From Paenibacillus tyrphae (GTDB lineage Bacteria; Bacillota; Bacilli; Paenibacillales; NBRC-103111), in the NCBI RefSeq assembly GCF_000722545.1, contig NZ_JNVM01000017.1, positions 310,001-374,000 on the forward strand: a stretch of 64,000 bases of DNA, read 5' to 3'. The notes beneath the pieces are model-generated. The model was given only the letters and a program-made list of their open reading frames with translations. It did not search any database and had not been told where the DNA came from. This document shows positions 25,079 to 34,458 of the stretch, piece after piece. The position numbers and the translations under genes are program-made. The stretch's first letter is position 1. Each line of letters begins with the position of its first letter.

Positions 25079-28000
25079 TTACCCCTCGCGGCTTAATAGC
25101 TGCATCAGCTCGTCCTGAGGCATATTTTCGATTTCGCTGAGCAAACGTTCGATTTCGTCCAGCTCCTCCGGCTTGACCTGCGTCTGTGCAATCGACTCGG
25201 CCAGCTCGGCAATTGTCGGCGACTGGAAAATAACATCCATCGGGATATCGCCGTGAAACGCTTGGCGCAGCCGGGCGACAAGCTGGATCGAGAGCAGCGA
25301 ATTGCCGCCCAGATCAAAAAAGCTCTGCCGTCTACCGATGCCGGGAATCCCGAACAGCGTCTCCCAGATGGCCGCGATCTTGTGCTCCGCCTCGGTTTGC
25401 GGCGGCTCTTGAACCCAATCCCCGGCCTGATACCCTGCGTCCGCCCTGCCTTGCCGACTATCAGAAGCAGCGCCTTGGCCTGCTGCGTGCAGCCATCCAT
25501 TGCCCGCTGCATCGTGAATGCTTTGCGTGGACACGACGGCTTGGGACAGACCGCTGGCCGCGATGCGCCGGATCGCCTCCAGCCCTTCCGCTCCGGTAAT
25601 GCCGAATGTCGCCTGCATCTGCAGCATATGCTCCTTGATATCTGCCGGGAGCTCCGTCTGCTTCCGGACCCAGACGTCGTCCTGCCACATGCCCCAGTTC
25701 ACGGCGACGGTCCGGCCTCCGGCGGCCGCATGCCACTTGGCGAACGCATCGACAAAATGATGGGACGCGCACTGATCCATCAGTCCGACGCCGCCGGTGA
25801 ACGAGATCGTGCGCGAGAACACGACCATCAGCTCCAGCGGATGGGAACGAAGCAGCGATTCCAAGGCGAGCAGCCCGAGTGCCTGAGGCGCGATGACCCG
25901 TTCGGACCGTTCCCGGTCGCCCAACTGGATCAAACCCGAGCCGTACGGCTCCTGAGCGAACAGCACGCCGTGAATCATGCCGAACCGCTGCTCCGCTTGC
26001 CGCACAATGTCCCGCAGCCCGGCTTCATCCGTCAGATCCGCGCTGGCGTGGAGCAGAGGCGTCCCGTTTTGCTCCAGTGCGCGGATGCGCTTGATGATCC
26101 CGGCCGTATCGTCCGATTCCTCGTTATGCAGCAAGTAATGCTCCCACTCGCGGGCGGCCGGGAACGACGCATCCCCGATCAGTACGAAAGAAACCTTCGC
26201 CGTCCGGGCAATTTCCTCGCATAGCTGCAAGCCGATTTCGCTCGTGGCTCCCGTCACCAGGTACACGCCTCCGTCGCGGAAAGCAGCATCCGCTGGGTCG
26301 GCTTCCGGCAGCTTCACCGGTTCGTAGATTTGCGTGAAGCGCTGCATCCCCCGGTACGCAACGACAAAGTCCCCTCCCCCATACTCGATCTCCTGAAGCA
26401 GCTGCCGGATCAAGCGCCCGGAGGAAGCCGAAGCAAGATCGGCCAGGCTCACGTCGACGGTGCGAGCCCGTATCTGCGCGTACTCTTGCGGAATGACCCG
26501 CAGCGCCCCGAACAAGGTCGCCCGCTCCGGGCTGCGCACCTGCTCGTGAGCGACCCATTGCAGGCTGCCGGTGAGCACGATCAGGTCCGTCCGCTTCGCC
26601 GCCGCCTGCATGCCGATCGCTTGGGCCAAATGCATCAAGCTGTAGAGCCCAAGCTGCTGCGACCAGGCGTAACGCTGTGCAATGGGGACAGGGACATCCT
26701 CCCCCTCCGATTCTGGTTCGACGACGTTCCAGAGGTGGACGACGGTATCCGGGAAGCGCTTTTGTGCCGCCAAAGCATGCAGCAGCTCCTCATAGGACCG
26801 GCCTTGTGCGGGATGGATCGTAAAGACGTCCTCCTCCACTTGCCTGAATCCGCCGCCTTCGAGCACGACGACGACATCGTGCCCCTCGCTTTTCAAGCCC
26901 TCGCTCAAGGCCTCGGCCAGCCCATACCGGTCGTGGAACAGCAGATACGTCCGCTTGTGCGGCGCTGCGTCCCCGGAAGCCGGAGGCTGCGGAGGCAGGA
27001 ACGTTTGTTTCCATACCGGAGTGTAGAACCAGTCGGCCATGTCCGCCCGGCGCTCCTGTCCGGCGGCTGCGGCCGCATCGGCAGAAGCAGCGGGGGCGAC
27101 GCGAACTTTCTTCTCCAAATAGTAGCGGTAGCGCTCGAACGGATACGTCGGCAAAAGCACACGCCGGTGCATTTTTCCTTCATGCCAGGCGGCGCAATCG
27201 ATGTCCGCGCCGGCGGACCACAGCTCGCCCAGTGCCTGAAGAACGCTGGCATACGCGGATTTGCCCGCTGTCGCCGGAGGCAACGCGTTGACCGCTGGCG
27301 CCCCGAGCGTCGCGTTCCAGGCAGTTTGCTGCCGGACCAGCGAGGTCAAAGACTGCCCCGGGCCGATCTCCAAAAAAGCCGTTCGTCCCGATTCCGACAG
27401 CAGGCGGATTCCGTCTGCGAAGCGGACGGTGTCCCGCAAATGCCGGACCCAATACATCGGGTCCGTCGCTTGCCCGGCCGTAATCCACGTTCCCGTCACA
27501 TTCGAGACGTACGGAAGCTGCGGCGCGTGCAGCGCAATCCCCCGCATCACCCCGGCGAAACGTTCGAGCATCGGCTCCATCATCGCCGAATGGTAAGCGT
27601 GCGAGGTCACGAGCCGCTTCGATACGGCGTTCCTGCGGCCGAGCGCCTGCTCCAGCCGTTCGATCGCCTCGAAGGGTCCCGACACCACGCAGGACATCGG
27701 ACCGTTCACGGCGGCCACGGACAGCTCCGGGGACGCAGTAGCCAGCAGCTCCCGCACTTCCGCTTCGGACAGTGCGATCGCCAGCATCGCCCCTCGATCC
27801 ATCTCCTGCATCAGACTCCCGCGTGCGGCGACGGCGGTCAAGGCATCGTCCACGGTCATGACTCCCGCCAAGCAAGCGGCCACATACTCGCCGATGCTGT
27901 GCCCGATCATCGCCTGCGGGCGAACGCCCCAAGCCTCCAACTGCTTGGCCAAAGCATATTCGAGGACGAACAGCGCAGGCTGCGTCAGAGCGGTTTGGCG

Positions 28001-29821
28001 CAGGCGTGATGCCGCTTCCTCCGCTTGGGACGGAGGCGGATACAGCACATTGCGCAGATCCAGACCGAGAAGCGACTGCAGCCGCTCGGCACATCGGTCC
28101 ACCTGCTCTCGATACACGGGCGCGGATTCGTACAGCTCGGCGCCCATATAGATGTGCTGTGCCCCCTGCCCGGTAAACATAAAGGTCACGCTCATCGGCG
28201 TTTCTCCGCCGCCCTCAGGCTCTTGAACGCCCCGGCCGGACGGCGACAGGTCCACGAGCTTCGCTTTTAATTCGTCCGCGACCGTCCCACGATCCCGGCC
28301 GACCACCGCGAGCCGCCGGGCGAACGTTTCTCTGCCTGCGGCAAGCGTATACGCCACATCGGATAAGGGAACGTCCCGGTTCGTTTGCAAATAGCCGATC
28401 AACCGCTCCGTCTTCCGGCGCAAGGCCGCAGTCGTTTTGGCAGACAAGACGATAACGTTCCAATCAATCCCGGTCCCAGCCCCGATCTCCGATTCCGTCT
28501 TGGCGGCCCCAGCCCCGGCCTCCGGATGCCGTGCCGCTTTCACTAAGGGCGCTTCCTCCAGCACGACATGCGCATTCGTGCCGCCCATGCCGAACGAGCT
28601 TATCCCGGCCCTGCGGGGATGCCCATCCGTTTTCCACTCCCTGAGCCGGTCGTTCACATAGAAAGGACTGCTCGCAAAATCGATTTTCGGATTCGGCTCC
28701 GTATAGTGCAGACTCGGCGGCAGCATTTTATTTTGCAGGCACAGCACCGTCTTGATCAGTCCGGCAATACCGGCAGCGCTGTCGAGATGGCCGATGTTCG
28801 TTTTGACCGATCCGATGGCGCAGTATTGCCTCCGGCTCGTAGCCTCACGGTAAGCCTCCGTCAAGGCGGCCACTTCGACGGGATCGCCCAGCGCAGTGCC
28901 GGTGCCGTGAGCCTCGATATACGTCATCGTCGTCGGGTCGATCTCCGAGACGGCCAGCGCTTCCCTCACGACCTCGGCTTGCCGCGTCACGCTCGGAGCG
29001 GTATACCCGACCTTCTGCGCCCCGTCGTTATTGACCGCCGAACCGCGGATCACGGCCAGAATCGTATCCCCGTCCGACACCGCTTCATCCAGCCGCTTCA
29101 ACAAGACGGCCCCGGCCCCGTTCCCGACCACCGTGCCCTGAGATTTGGCGTCGAACGCGCGACAGCGCCCATCCGGCGACAAAATGCCCCCTTCCTGGTA
29201 ATCGAAGCCCGCCGTTTGGTCCGCTTTGACCGACACGCCTCCGGCGATCGCCATATCGCACTCATATGTGAGCAACGACTGACAAGCCATGTGAACGGCC
29301 ACCAAGGAGCTGGAGCAGGCCGTTTGCACCGCGACGCTCGGGCCGCTCAGGTTCAATTTGTACGAGACGCGGGTGGCGAGAAAATCCGGGTGGTTGCCGA
29401 TGCCGATCTGGAACGGTCCGAACGATTCCACAAGCTCGTCATGGCTGAGGACATGCTGGAGATAATCCGACTGGCCGCTGCCCGCATAGACCCCGACCCG
29501 CTCGGGGCACCTCGTCGGAGGATATCCCGCCGACTCCAAGGCCTCGTAGGCGCATTCCAGAAACAACCGGTGCTGCGGGTCCGTCATTTCCGCTTCCCGC
29601 GGCGTCATCCCGAAGAAGACGGCATCGAAGTCGGCCGCTTCCTCCAGAATCCCTGCGGCATGCACCCGGTTCTTCTCCGGCTCCTTGAAGGAGGTAATCG
29701 ATTCCCGCCCGTCACGCAGGTTGGCCCAAAATTGCTCCAAATCCCCAGCTCCCGGAAACCGTCCCGCCATACTGATAATCGCAATTCCCCGTAGTTCCTC
29801 GCCTTTTGCAATCGCTTCCAT
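25079..29821 (-). CDS. Type I PKS module KS-AT-KR-ACP with degenerate ketoreductase
   Basis: A protein of 1580 residues. The ketosynthase (about 10-430) has the active cysteine in VQTACSSSLVAVHM near 167 and both histidine motifs (EAHGTGTALGDP, KTNIGHLDSAAG). The acyltransferase has GHSIGEYVAACLAG near 640 and SHAYHSAMM, closer to the malonyl-type than the methylmalonyl-type motif. The ketoreductase has the NADPH loop VTGATSEIG near 1192. However, the block that should contain the catalytic Tyr and Asn reads MDQCASHHFVDAFA near 1349, so Tyr is Gln and Asn is His. The ACP has FFDLGGNSLLSIQ near 1507. It should extend an aminoacyl chain by two carbons, leaving a ketone if the KR is dead. The start follows AGGAGG. 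Confidence 0.94.
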   Translation of the reverse strand: MEAIAKGEELRGIAIISMAGRFPGAGDLEQFWANLRDGRESITSFKEPEKNRVHAAGILEEAADFDAVFFGMTPREAEMTDPQHRLFLECAYEALESAGYPPTRCPERVGVYAGSGQSDYLQHVLSHDELVESFGPFQIGIGNHPDFLATRVSYKLNLSGPSVAVQTACSSSLVAVHMACQSLLTYECDMAIAGGVSVKADQTAGFDYQEGGILSPDGRCRAFDAKSQGTVVGNGAGAVLLKRLDEAVSDGDTILAVIRGSAVNNDGAQKVGYTAPSVTRQAEVVREALAVSEIDPTTMTYIEAHGTGTALGDPVEVAALTEAYREATSRRQYCAIGSVKTNIGHLDSAAGIAGLIKTVLCLQNKMLPPSLHYTEPNPKIDFASSPFYVNDRLREWKTDGHPRRAGISSFGMGGTNAHVVLEEAPLVKAARHPEAGAGAAKTESEIGAGTGIDWNVIVLSAKTTAALRRKTERLIGYLQTNRDVPLSDVAYTLAAGRETFARRLAVVGRDRGTVADELKAKLVDLSPSGRGVQEPEGGGETPMSVTFMFTGQGAQHIYMGAELYESAPVYREQVDRCAERLQSLLGLDLRNVLYPPPSQAEEAASRLRQTALTQPALFVLEYALAKQLEAWGVRPQAMIGHSIGEYVAACLAGVMTVDDALTAVAARGSLMQEMDRGAMLAIALSEAEVRELLATASPELSVAAVNGPMSCVVSGPFEAIERLEQALGRRNAVSKRLVTSHAYHSAMMEPMLERFAGVMRGIALHAPQLPYVSNVTGTWITAGQATDPMYWVRHLRDTVRFADGIRLLSESGRTAFLEIGPGQSLTSLVRQQTAWNATLGAPAVNALPPATAGKSAYASVLQALGELWSAGADIDCAAWHEGKMHRRVLLPTYPFERYRYYLEKKVRVAPAASADAAAAAGQERRADMADWFYTPVWKQTFLPPQPPASGDAAPHKRTYLLFHDRYGLAEALSEGLKSEGHDVVVVLEGGGFRQVEEDVFTIHPAQGRSYEELLHALAAQKRFPDTVVHLWNVVEPESEGEDVPVPIAQRYAWSQQLGLYSLMHLAQAIGMQAAAKRTDLIVLTGSLQWVAHEQVRSPERATLFGALRVIPQEYAQIRARTVDVSLADLASASSGRLIRQLLQEIEYGGGDFVVAYRGMQRFTQIYEPVKLPEADPADAAFRDGGVYLVTGATSEIGLQLCEEIARTAKVSFVLIGDASFPAAREWEHYLLHNEESDDTAGIIKRIRALEQNGTPLLHASADLTDEAGLRDIVRQAEQRFGMIHGVLFAQEPYGSGLIQLGDRERSERVIAPQALGLLALESLLRSHPLELMVVFSRTISFTGGVGLMDQCASHHFVDAFAKWHAAAGGRTVAVNWGMWQDDVWVRKQTELPADIKEHMLQMQATFGITGAEGLEAIRRIAASGLSQAVVSTQSIHDAAGNGWLHAAGQGAASDSRQGRADAGYQAGDWVQEPPQTEAEHKIAAIWETLFGIPGIGRRQSFFDLGGNSLLSIQLVARLRQAFHGDIPMDVIFQSPTIAELAESIAQTQVKPEELDEIERLLSEIENMPQDELMQLLSREG

Positions 29822-29829
29822 AAGCTCTG

Positions 29830-32800
29830 TTACCTCCTCTGCGTTCTAAGCCGTTTCTGCCTTTCCATTTCTTCCTTCCGCTGGAACGCCATGCGGTACG
29901 CACTTGTGCTTCTGCCGCCGCTTCCGGCCACTTCTTCCTGCCCTGCTGTCCCCCAGCTCCGGTTCAAATGAGCAGCCAGCGCTCGGATCGTGGGGAACCG
30001 AAACAAGTCGACGACGGTTACGGAATCATCCAGCGCGTCCCTGACGCTCTGATGCACACGCAGCAGCCGGAAGGAATCCCCGCCCAAGTCGAAAAAGTGA
30101 TCCTGAACGCCGACCCGCGACAAGCCGAGCGCCTCTTTCCAGATCCGCGTCAGCACCTCTTCCGCCGGATTAAGCGGAGCTGCGCTTTCCATCGCGGACG
30201 GCTCTTCGAGGGCGAGCTTGCTTAAAGCCGCCCGGTCCGCTTTGCCGCTCGGCGTCAGCGGCAGCCGGTCGACCACGCGGACGAAATGCGGCACCATAAA
30301 CGCGGGAAGCCGTTCCTGCAAATAGGCGCGCAATTCCGCCGTCTGCAGCTTGTCCGTCCCGCCCGAAGCCGGGATCGCAAAAGCAACCAGCCTCTTTCCA
30401 CTTCCGTCATCATGCACGACAACCACGGCTTGCCGGATTCCCGGGTGCAGGCCGAGCACGTTTTCGATCTCCTCCAGCTCGATGCGGTGGCCGCGAATTT
30501 TCACCTGATGGTCCGCTCGCCCGACATATTCCAGACTTCCGTCCGGCAAATAGCGGGCCAAGTCTCCCGTCCGGTACAAGCGGACCGCTCCCGCCACAGG
30601 CTGGCCAAGCTCTACCTCCACGAACCGCTCGGCCGTCAGCCCGGGACGGTTCCAATACCCGCGGGCCAATCCCGTTCCGCCGATATACATTTCGCCGATA
30701 ACGCCAACCGGGACCGGCTTCCGGTTCTCGTCAAGCAGGTATACCTTCTTATTGGCAATGGGCCGGCCAATATCCGGCGGCAGCTTGCTGCCGTCGACGG
30801 TTCTGTCGGTCACCCATACCGTGGCTTCCGTCGGGCCATAAGCGTTGATAAAGCGCCGGTTGACGCTCCACACGGCAGCGACCTCGGCAGGACAAGGCTC
30901 GCCTCCCGAGACCACCGTCTCCAATGTCCGCAAGGTGCCGGCGCTGCCCGGGACTTCCGACAGCACAGCGAGTACGGATGCCGGGGAAATGAGCAGATTG
31001 ACGGCCTTTTGGCTGATAAGCTCGACCAGCGGCTTGCCTGGGAGCATCGCCTCGCGGGTGTCTGCCACAAGCGTTCCCCCGCTGCACAGCACGGGGAAAA
31101 TTTCCGCGACCGAGGCGTCGAAGCTGCACGACGAAAACTGCAAAATCCTCGTGCGGCCGGACAGACCCAGTCTCTCCTTCAACGCATGAATGAGGTTGGC
31201 AAGTCCCCGGTGCTCGATCATGACCCCCTTCGGCTGCCCGGTGGAGCCGGAGGTATAGATGATATAAGCGAGATCGCCCTCCCCGGGGAAAGGCCAACAC
31301 ACGTCCTTAAGCGCTTCTACCGCACCTCCCTGCGCATCCTTCGGCTCAACAGGAATGACCTGCCATGTCCCGCCTGCGACGGTTTGTCCGATCTCCTCCC
31401 TCGTCATAAGGAATTGAGCCTGCGAATCGTTCAGCATATAAGCGATACGTTCCGCCGGATAATCCGGATCAATCGGCAAATACGCTCCGCCTGCACGGAG
31501 AACCGCGATCATCGCAGCGATAAGCTCCGGCCCCTTGGGCAGCATCACCGCGACGACGCTTTCCGCCGCCACGCCCTTGCTCCGCAAGCCGTGCGCCATC
31601 CGGCGCGTCCATTGCTCCAGCTCACGATACGTCAGGCGTTCGTCCCCGAACTCGACGGCGACCGCATTGGGCGTCCGCCGTACCTGCCCTGCGAATAACT
31701 CGGCAAACGTACACTGCGGTTCAAAATCCCGCTCCGTCCGGTTGAAATCGATCAAAATCTGCCCGGCCTCGGCTTCCGATAGAAGGCGCAGGTCTGCCAC
31801 GGCGCGCTCCGGATGGGACAGCGCATCGTCCAGCAGATTTATGTACCGCTCGCCATGCGCAGCGATTTCGTCTTCGCCGAACAGCGCCCGCCGGTATTCG
31901 AAATCGAGCCGGTACGTGCCCGAATCCGTATGATCCTTAACGTGAAAATGCAACTCATCCGAGATCGAGCCGCTAAAATGAATTTCACTCGCAACGCGGA
32001 TCTCGTCCTCCTTATGAAAATTCATCACTTGAAACTCCGTCCCGATATGAAACAACGGCCCTGCGTCCGGATGACGCTCTCTCGTTCGGGCCACGAGCTG
32101 GTTGTAGGGGTATTTCTGGTGGCGCAGCATGCGCATGTATTCTTTGGCAAGGGTTTGGCAATGAGATGTAAAAGCATGCTGCGGATTGACTTCGTAGCGA
32201 AAAGCAGCTATACCCGCGAACATGCCGAAGGTATGTTTATCCCGGGGGCTCGTCCGATTCCCGGTTATACTGGCGAGCACAATGTCTCTTTGGCCTGTCA
32301 TCCGGTACAAATAGGCGTAGAAGACGGCAAGAAAGAAAGCCGAAGGCGTGACGCCGGATTCTCGGCAGAAAGCATCGACGCGCTCCCTCCTGCTCCCGTC
32401 GATCAAGAACCCGCAGCGGTCGCTTTCCAGGCTTCCCGTCGGATTCCCGGTCCGGGCCAAAGAAACCGGTTCCGGCAGCGTCCGAAACTTTTCGTCCCAA
32501 TATTGGCGGTCCTTCGCATACCGATCCGCTTCCAGGTACTCGTGCTCCCGGTCGATCGCTTCGAGATAGGAAGGCTTTTTTTGAAAATCCCGTGCCTGCC
32601 CTCGGGCCAAGCACAAATAAAGGTCTACAATGTCGGCCCCGGCCTGCACAAGGGCGGTACCGTCTCCAAGGATATGATGGCATTTAAGATACAACCATGA
32701 TTCGGTGTCGGAAAGGCGAAGGAGAGCAAAATCATAGAGCCGGGAAGCTTCAAGCGGGTAAGGCTGTCTGGTCGCAGCATCGATCCACAGGCGTGCCGCC

Positions 32801-33105
32801 TGTTCGGGCGCCTGCTCGTCGTGGAAATCAAGCAGCGGGATATCGGGAAGATCTTCCGGGCTAATATACTGTCGGGGCATGCCGGGATCGTCCAAAGCTG
32901 AAGATGTGATCGAGAGCCGGATGGAGTCGTTTTCCAAAATAAATTGGGCGACGGCTTTCTTCAGCAACTCGGGAGAAACGTGCGTTAAAAATTTTACGGA
33001 CAGTCCAAAGTTCATGAAACCGGAATCGGGATGCATCTTTTGCATGAACCAGATCCGCTTCTGCGCTTGCGTCAGCGGAAACGTTCCAGAAGGCGTTGCG
33101 CTCAT
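29830..33105 (-). CDS. NRPS initiating module C-A-PCP
   Basis: A protein of 1091 residues, the first gene of the operon. It begins directly with a condensation domain (FPLTQAQKRIWFMQKMHP; active motif HHILGDGTA near residue 142), then an adenylation domain (YTSGSTGQPKGV near 620) and a carrier domain (FFDLGGDSFRLLRV near 1008). A condensation domain at the start of an assembly line often attaches a fatty acyl group from CoA to the first amino acid, so the product may be acylated; no acyl-CoA ligase lies beside it. The A-domain pocket read against GrsA is D-A-A-I-V-G-A-V-W-K, hydrophobic and not assigned. The start has GGGAGGATGAGGA before it. The PKS follows 8 bases after its stop. Confidence 0.94.
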   Translation of the reverse strand: MSATPSGTFPLTQAQKRIWFMQKMHPDSGFMNFGLSVKFLTHVSPELLKKAVAQFILENDSIRLSITSSALDDPGMPRQYISPEDLPDIPLLDFHDEQAPEQAARLWIDAATRQPYPLEASRLYDFALLRLSDTESWLYLKCHHILGDGTALVQAGADIVDLYLCLARGQARDFQKKPSYLEAIDREHEYLEADRYAKDRQYWDEKFRTLPEPVSLARTGNPTGSLESDRCGFLIDGSRRERVDAFCRESGVTPSAFFLAVFYAYLYRMTGQRDIVLASITGNRTSPRDKHTFGMFAGIAAFRYEVNPQHAFTSHCQTLAKEYMRMLRHQKYPYNQLVARTRERHPDAGPLFHIGTEFQVMNFHKEDEIRVASEIHFSGSISDELHFHVKDHTDSGTYRLDFEYRRALFGEDEIAAHGERYINLLDDALSHPERAVADLRLLSEAEAGQILIDFNRTERDFEPQCTFAELFAGQVRRTPNAVAVEFGDERLTYRELEQWTRRMAHGLRSKGVAAESVVAVMLPKGPELIAAMIAVLRAGGAYLPIDPDYPAERIAYMLNDSQAQFLMTREEIGQTVAGGTWQVIPVEPKDAQGGAVEALKDVCWPFPGEGDLAYIIYTSGSTGQPKGVMIEHRGLANLIHALKERLGLSGRTRILQFSSCSFDASVAEIFPVLCSGGTLVADTREAMLPGKPLVELISQKAVNLLISPASVLAVLSEVPGSAGTLRTLETVVSGGEPCPAEVAAVWSVNRRFINAYGPTEATVWVTDRTVDGSKLPPDIGRPIANKKVYLLDENRKPVPVGVIGEMYIGGTGLARGYWNRPGLTAERFVEVELGQPVAGAVRLYRTGDLARYLPDGSLEYVGRADHQVKIRGHRIELEEIENVLGLHPGIRQAVVVVHDDGSGKRLVAFAIPASGGTDKLQTAELRAYLQERLPAFMVPHFVRVVDRLPLTPSGKADRAALSKLALEEPSAMESAAPLNPAEEVLTRIWKEALGLSRVGVQDHFFDLGGDSFRLLRVHQSVRDALDDSVTVVDLFRFPTIRALAAHLNRSWGTAGQEEVAGSGGRSTSAYRMAFQRKEEMERQKRLRTQRR

Positions 33106-33340
33106 TCCTCATCCTCCCTGTCTTCATTACCTCCATGTTCTCCGATGTCGATTTCATTGTAGCATGCTTGGAATTTATTTGCCATAAATACCTAATATTG
33201 AATATAAACCATATAAATGAATTTGTTGCCCCTCAATCCAGAAATGGAAAAAAGGCCAACCAAAGCATGGCGGCCTGTCCCTTTAACATCGGCATATTTT
33301 CGATTACTTCACCGTACTAATTTTTAACCTTATATAATAA

Positions 33341-33932
33341 TTAGTTCATCTTGTCCAGGCAATGCCCTATGACATCGGAGAGGTCCTGCGTATCTACCTT
33401 GGAGCGAATGGAAGCTTGCATAACCAAAGACTTGTCCACCCTCGACCAGTCCAGCTGATAACCGGCATTCACAGCGAGCTGACGGATAAATTCCCTCTGT
33501 ACACGGCCGGCCGTTCCCTTCCCGGAACGGATGCAGGACATTGATCTCTGCCATATAATGACTCGCGCGCTTTGCAAAGTCCGCCATCGGTAAGTCTTTT
33601 AGGAATTTCTCCTTGGCAAGGTCGCGGAACAAGTCAGTCGCAGACGATTCCAAGAACTGCATAGGCGCAAACCGGAAAGTATCTTTCACAATATCTTCCG
33701 TCCGGAGCTTACCGGCAAACGGATACACATCTTGGAAAATATGATGATGGATGCTTTTTAAATGCGTCAAGTCAAAATTGCCTAAGGTTGGCGTTAGAAT
33801 CAACTGGGCTAACCGGTTAGCGGTCACAATGCTTTCGAAAACCTTCAGCTGCTCTTCGTCACGAATTCCTGCATAATTAATCAACACATCGGTGCCGGGG
33901 TAACAATATTTGGATTGAACGAAATCATTCAC
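33341..33932 (-). pseudogene. Fic/DOC toxin broken by a 4-bp duplication
   Basis: The gene encodes a Fic-domain AMP-transferase of about 197 residues. The N-terminal part has the usual LKSIHHHIFQDVYPFAGKLR and the core HPFREGNGR near residue 131. The code then goes out of frame; the true continuation (VQREFIRQLAVNAGY, ending DVIGHCLDKMN at 33341) is one frame away. At the break GGCC occurs twice in tandem (33505-33512); removing one copy restores HPFREGNGRVQR, the full HxFxEGNGRxxR motif. So one 4-bp duplication inside the catalytic motif kills the toxin. The start is GTG 33932, overlapping the antitoxin stop by eight bases. The antitoxin gene upstream is intact. Confidence 0.85.
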
Positions 33933-34344
33933 GGGTCGCGATCTCAAGAGCCGCCTTCAAGAAATCAGCTTGAGAAATCTCCCCCCTTAGCTGCTTACGG
34001 ACTAATTCCTGACCATCTTCTGGCACAACAAGCCCTTCGATAGCCAGACTAGCCTGCGCTTGGCGCATCGCTGCATGAATGTTTTCATCCGATTCAGTTG
34101 CTTCCGGATCATGACTAAGAGTCCCCTCGCGCTGGAGCTCTTGCTGTTCCAGTTGATTCAGGCGCTGGAACATAGACTCAAACAGTTCATAACTAAGGAT
34201 GACCGTATCTACATTCCCGTTTTCCGTAATATACTGAGGCAAAGATTTGGCTTTTTTCCGCACTTCGCCGAATTTCTTTGACGCTTCCGAAGAAGAAATC
34301 AACTGGTCAACATGGAATGTTGGCTTAAACATAGACGTATCCAT
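33925..34344 (-). CDS. Antitoxin of the Fic pair: Phd-like N-terminus fused to a VbhA-type inhibitor
   Basis: A 139-residue protein. Residues about 1-60 resemble Phd/YefM DNA-binding antitoxins (SSSEASKKFGEVRKKAKS and TVILSYELFESMFQRL). The C-terminal part (about 90-139) resembles VbhA: ASLAIEGLVVPEDGQELV contains S-x-x-x-E-G, the (S/T)xxxE(G/N) motif whose glutamate blocks ATP binding in Fic enzymes. The protein therefore probably both represses the operon and inhibits the toxin. AAAGGAG stands about 10 bases before the ATG. The gene overlaps the Fic start (GTGAATGA). With the toxin frameshifted, it persists without its target. Confidence 0.85.
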   Translation of the reverse strand: MDTSMFKPTFHVDQLISSSEASKKFGEVRKKAKSLPQYITENGNVDTVILSYELFESMFQRLNQLEQQELQREGTLSHDPEATESDENIHAAMRQAQASLAIEGLVVPEDGQELVRKQLRGEISQADFLKAALEIATRE

Positions 34345-34458
34345 CCGATCATTCTCCTTTGCCAGTAACTTATTTACTTATTATACTGCGAAAATCCGTA
34401 AAAACATACGGAATATTTTACGGATTCCTTTTCCCTTTTCGTCCGGACTACTGAACTT

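Noticed and set aside
15223..33105. Many long open frames on the opposite strand and in other frames of the NRPS/PKS genes (for example 26330-28009 plus, 28568-29794 plus, 30286-31698 plus)
   Set aside because: They are shadows of GC-rich coding sequence: no ribosome sites, Arg/Ala/Gly-rich translations, no family motifs, and they lie fully inside genes with clear domains.
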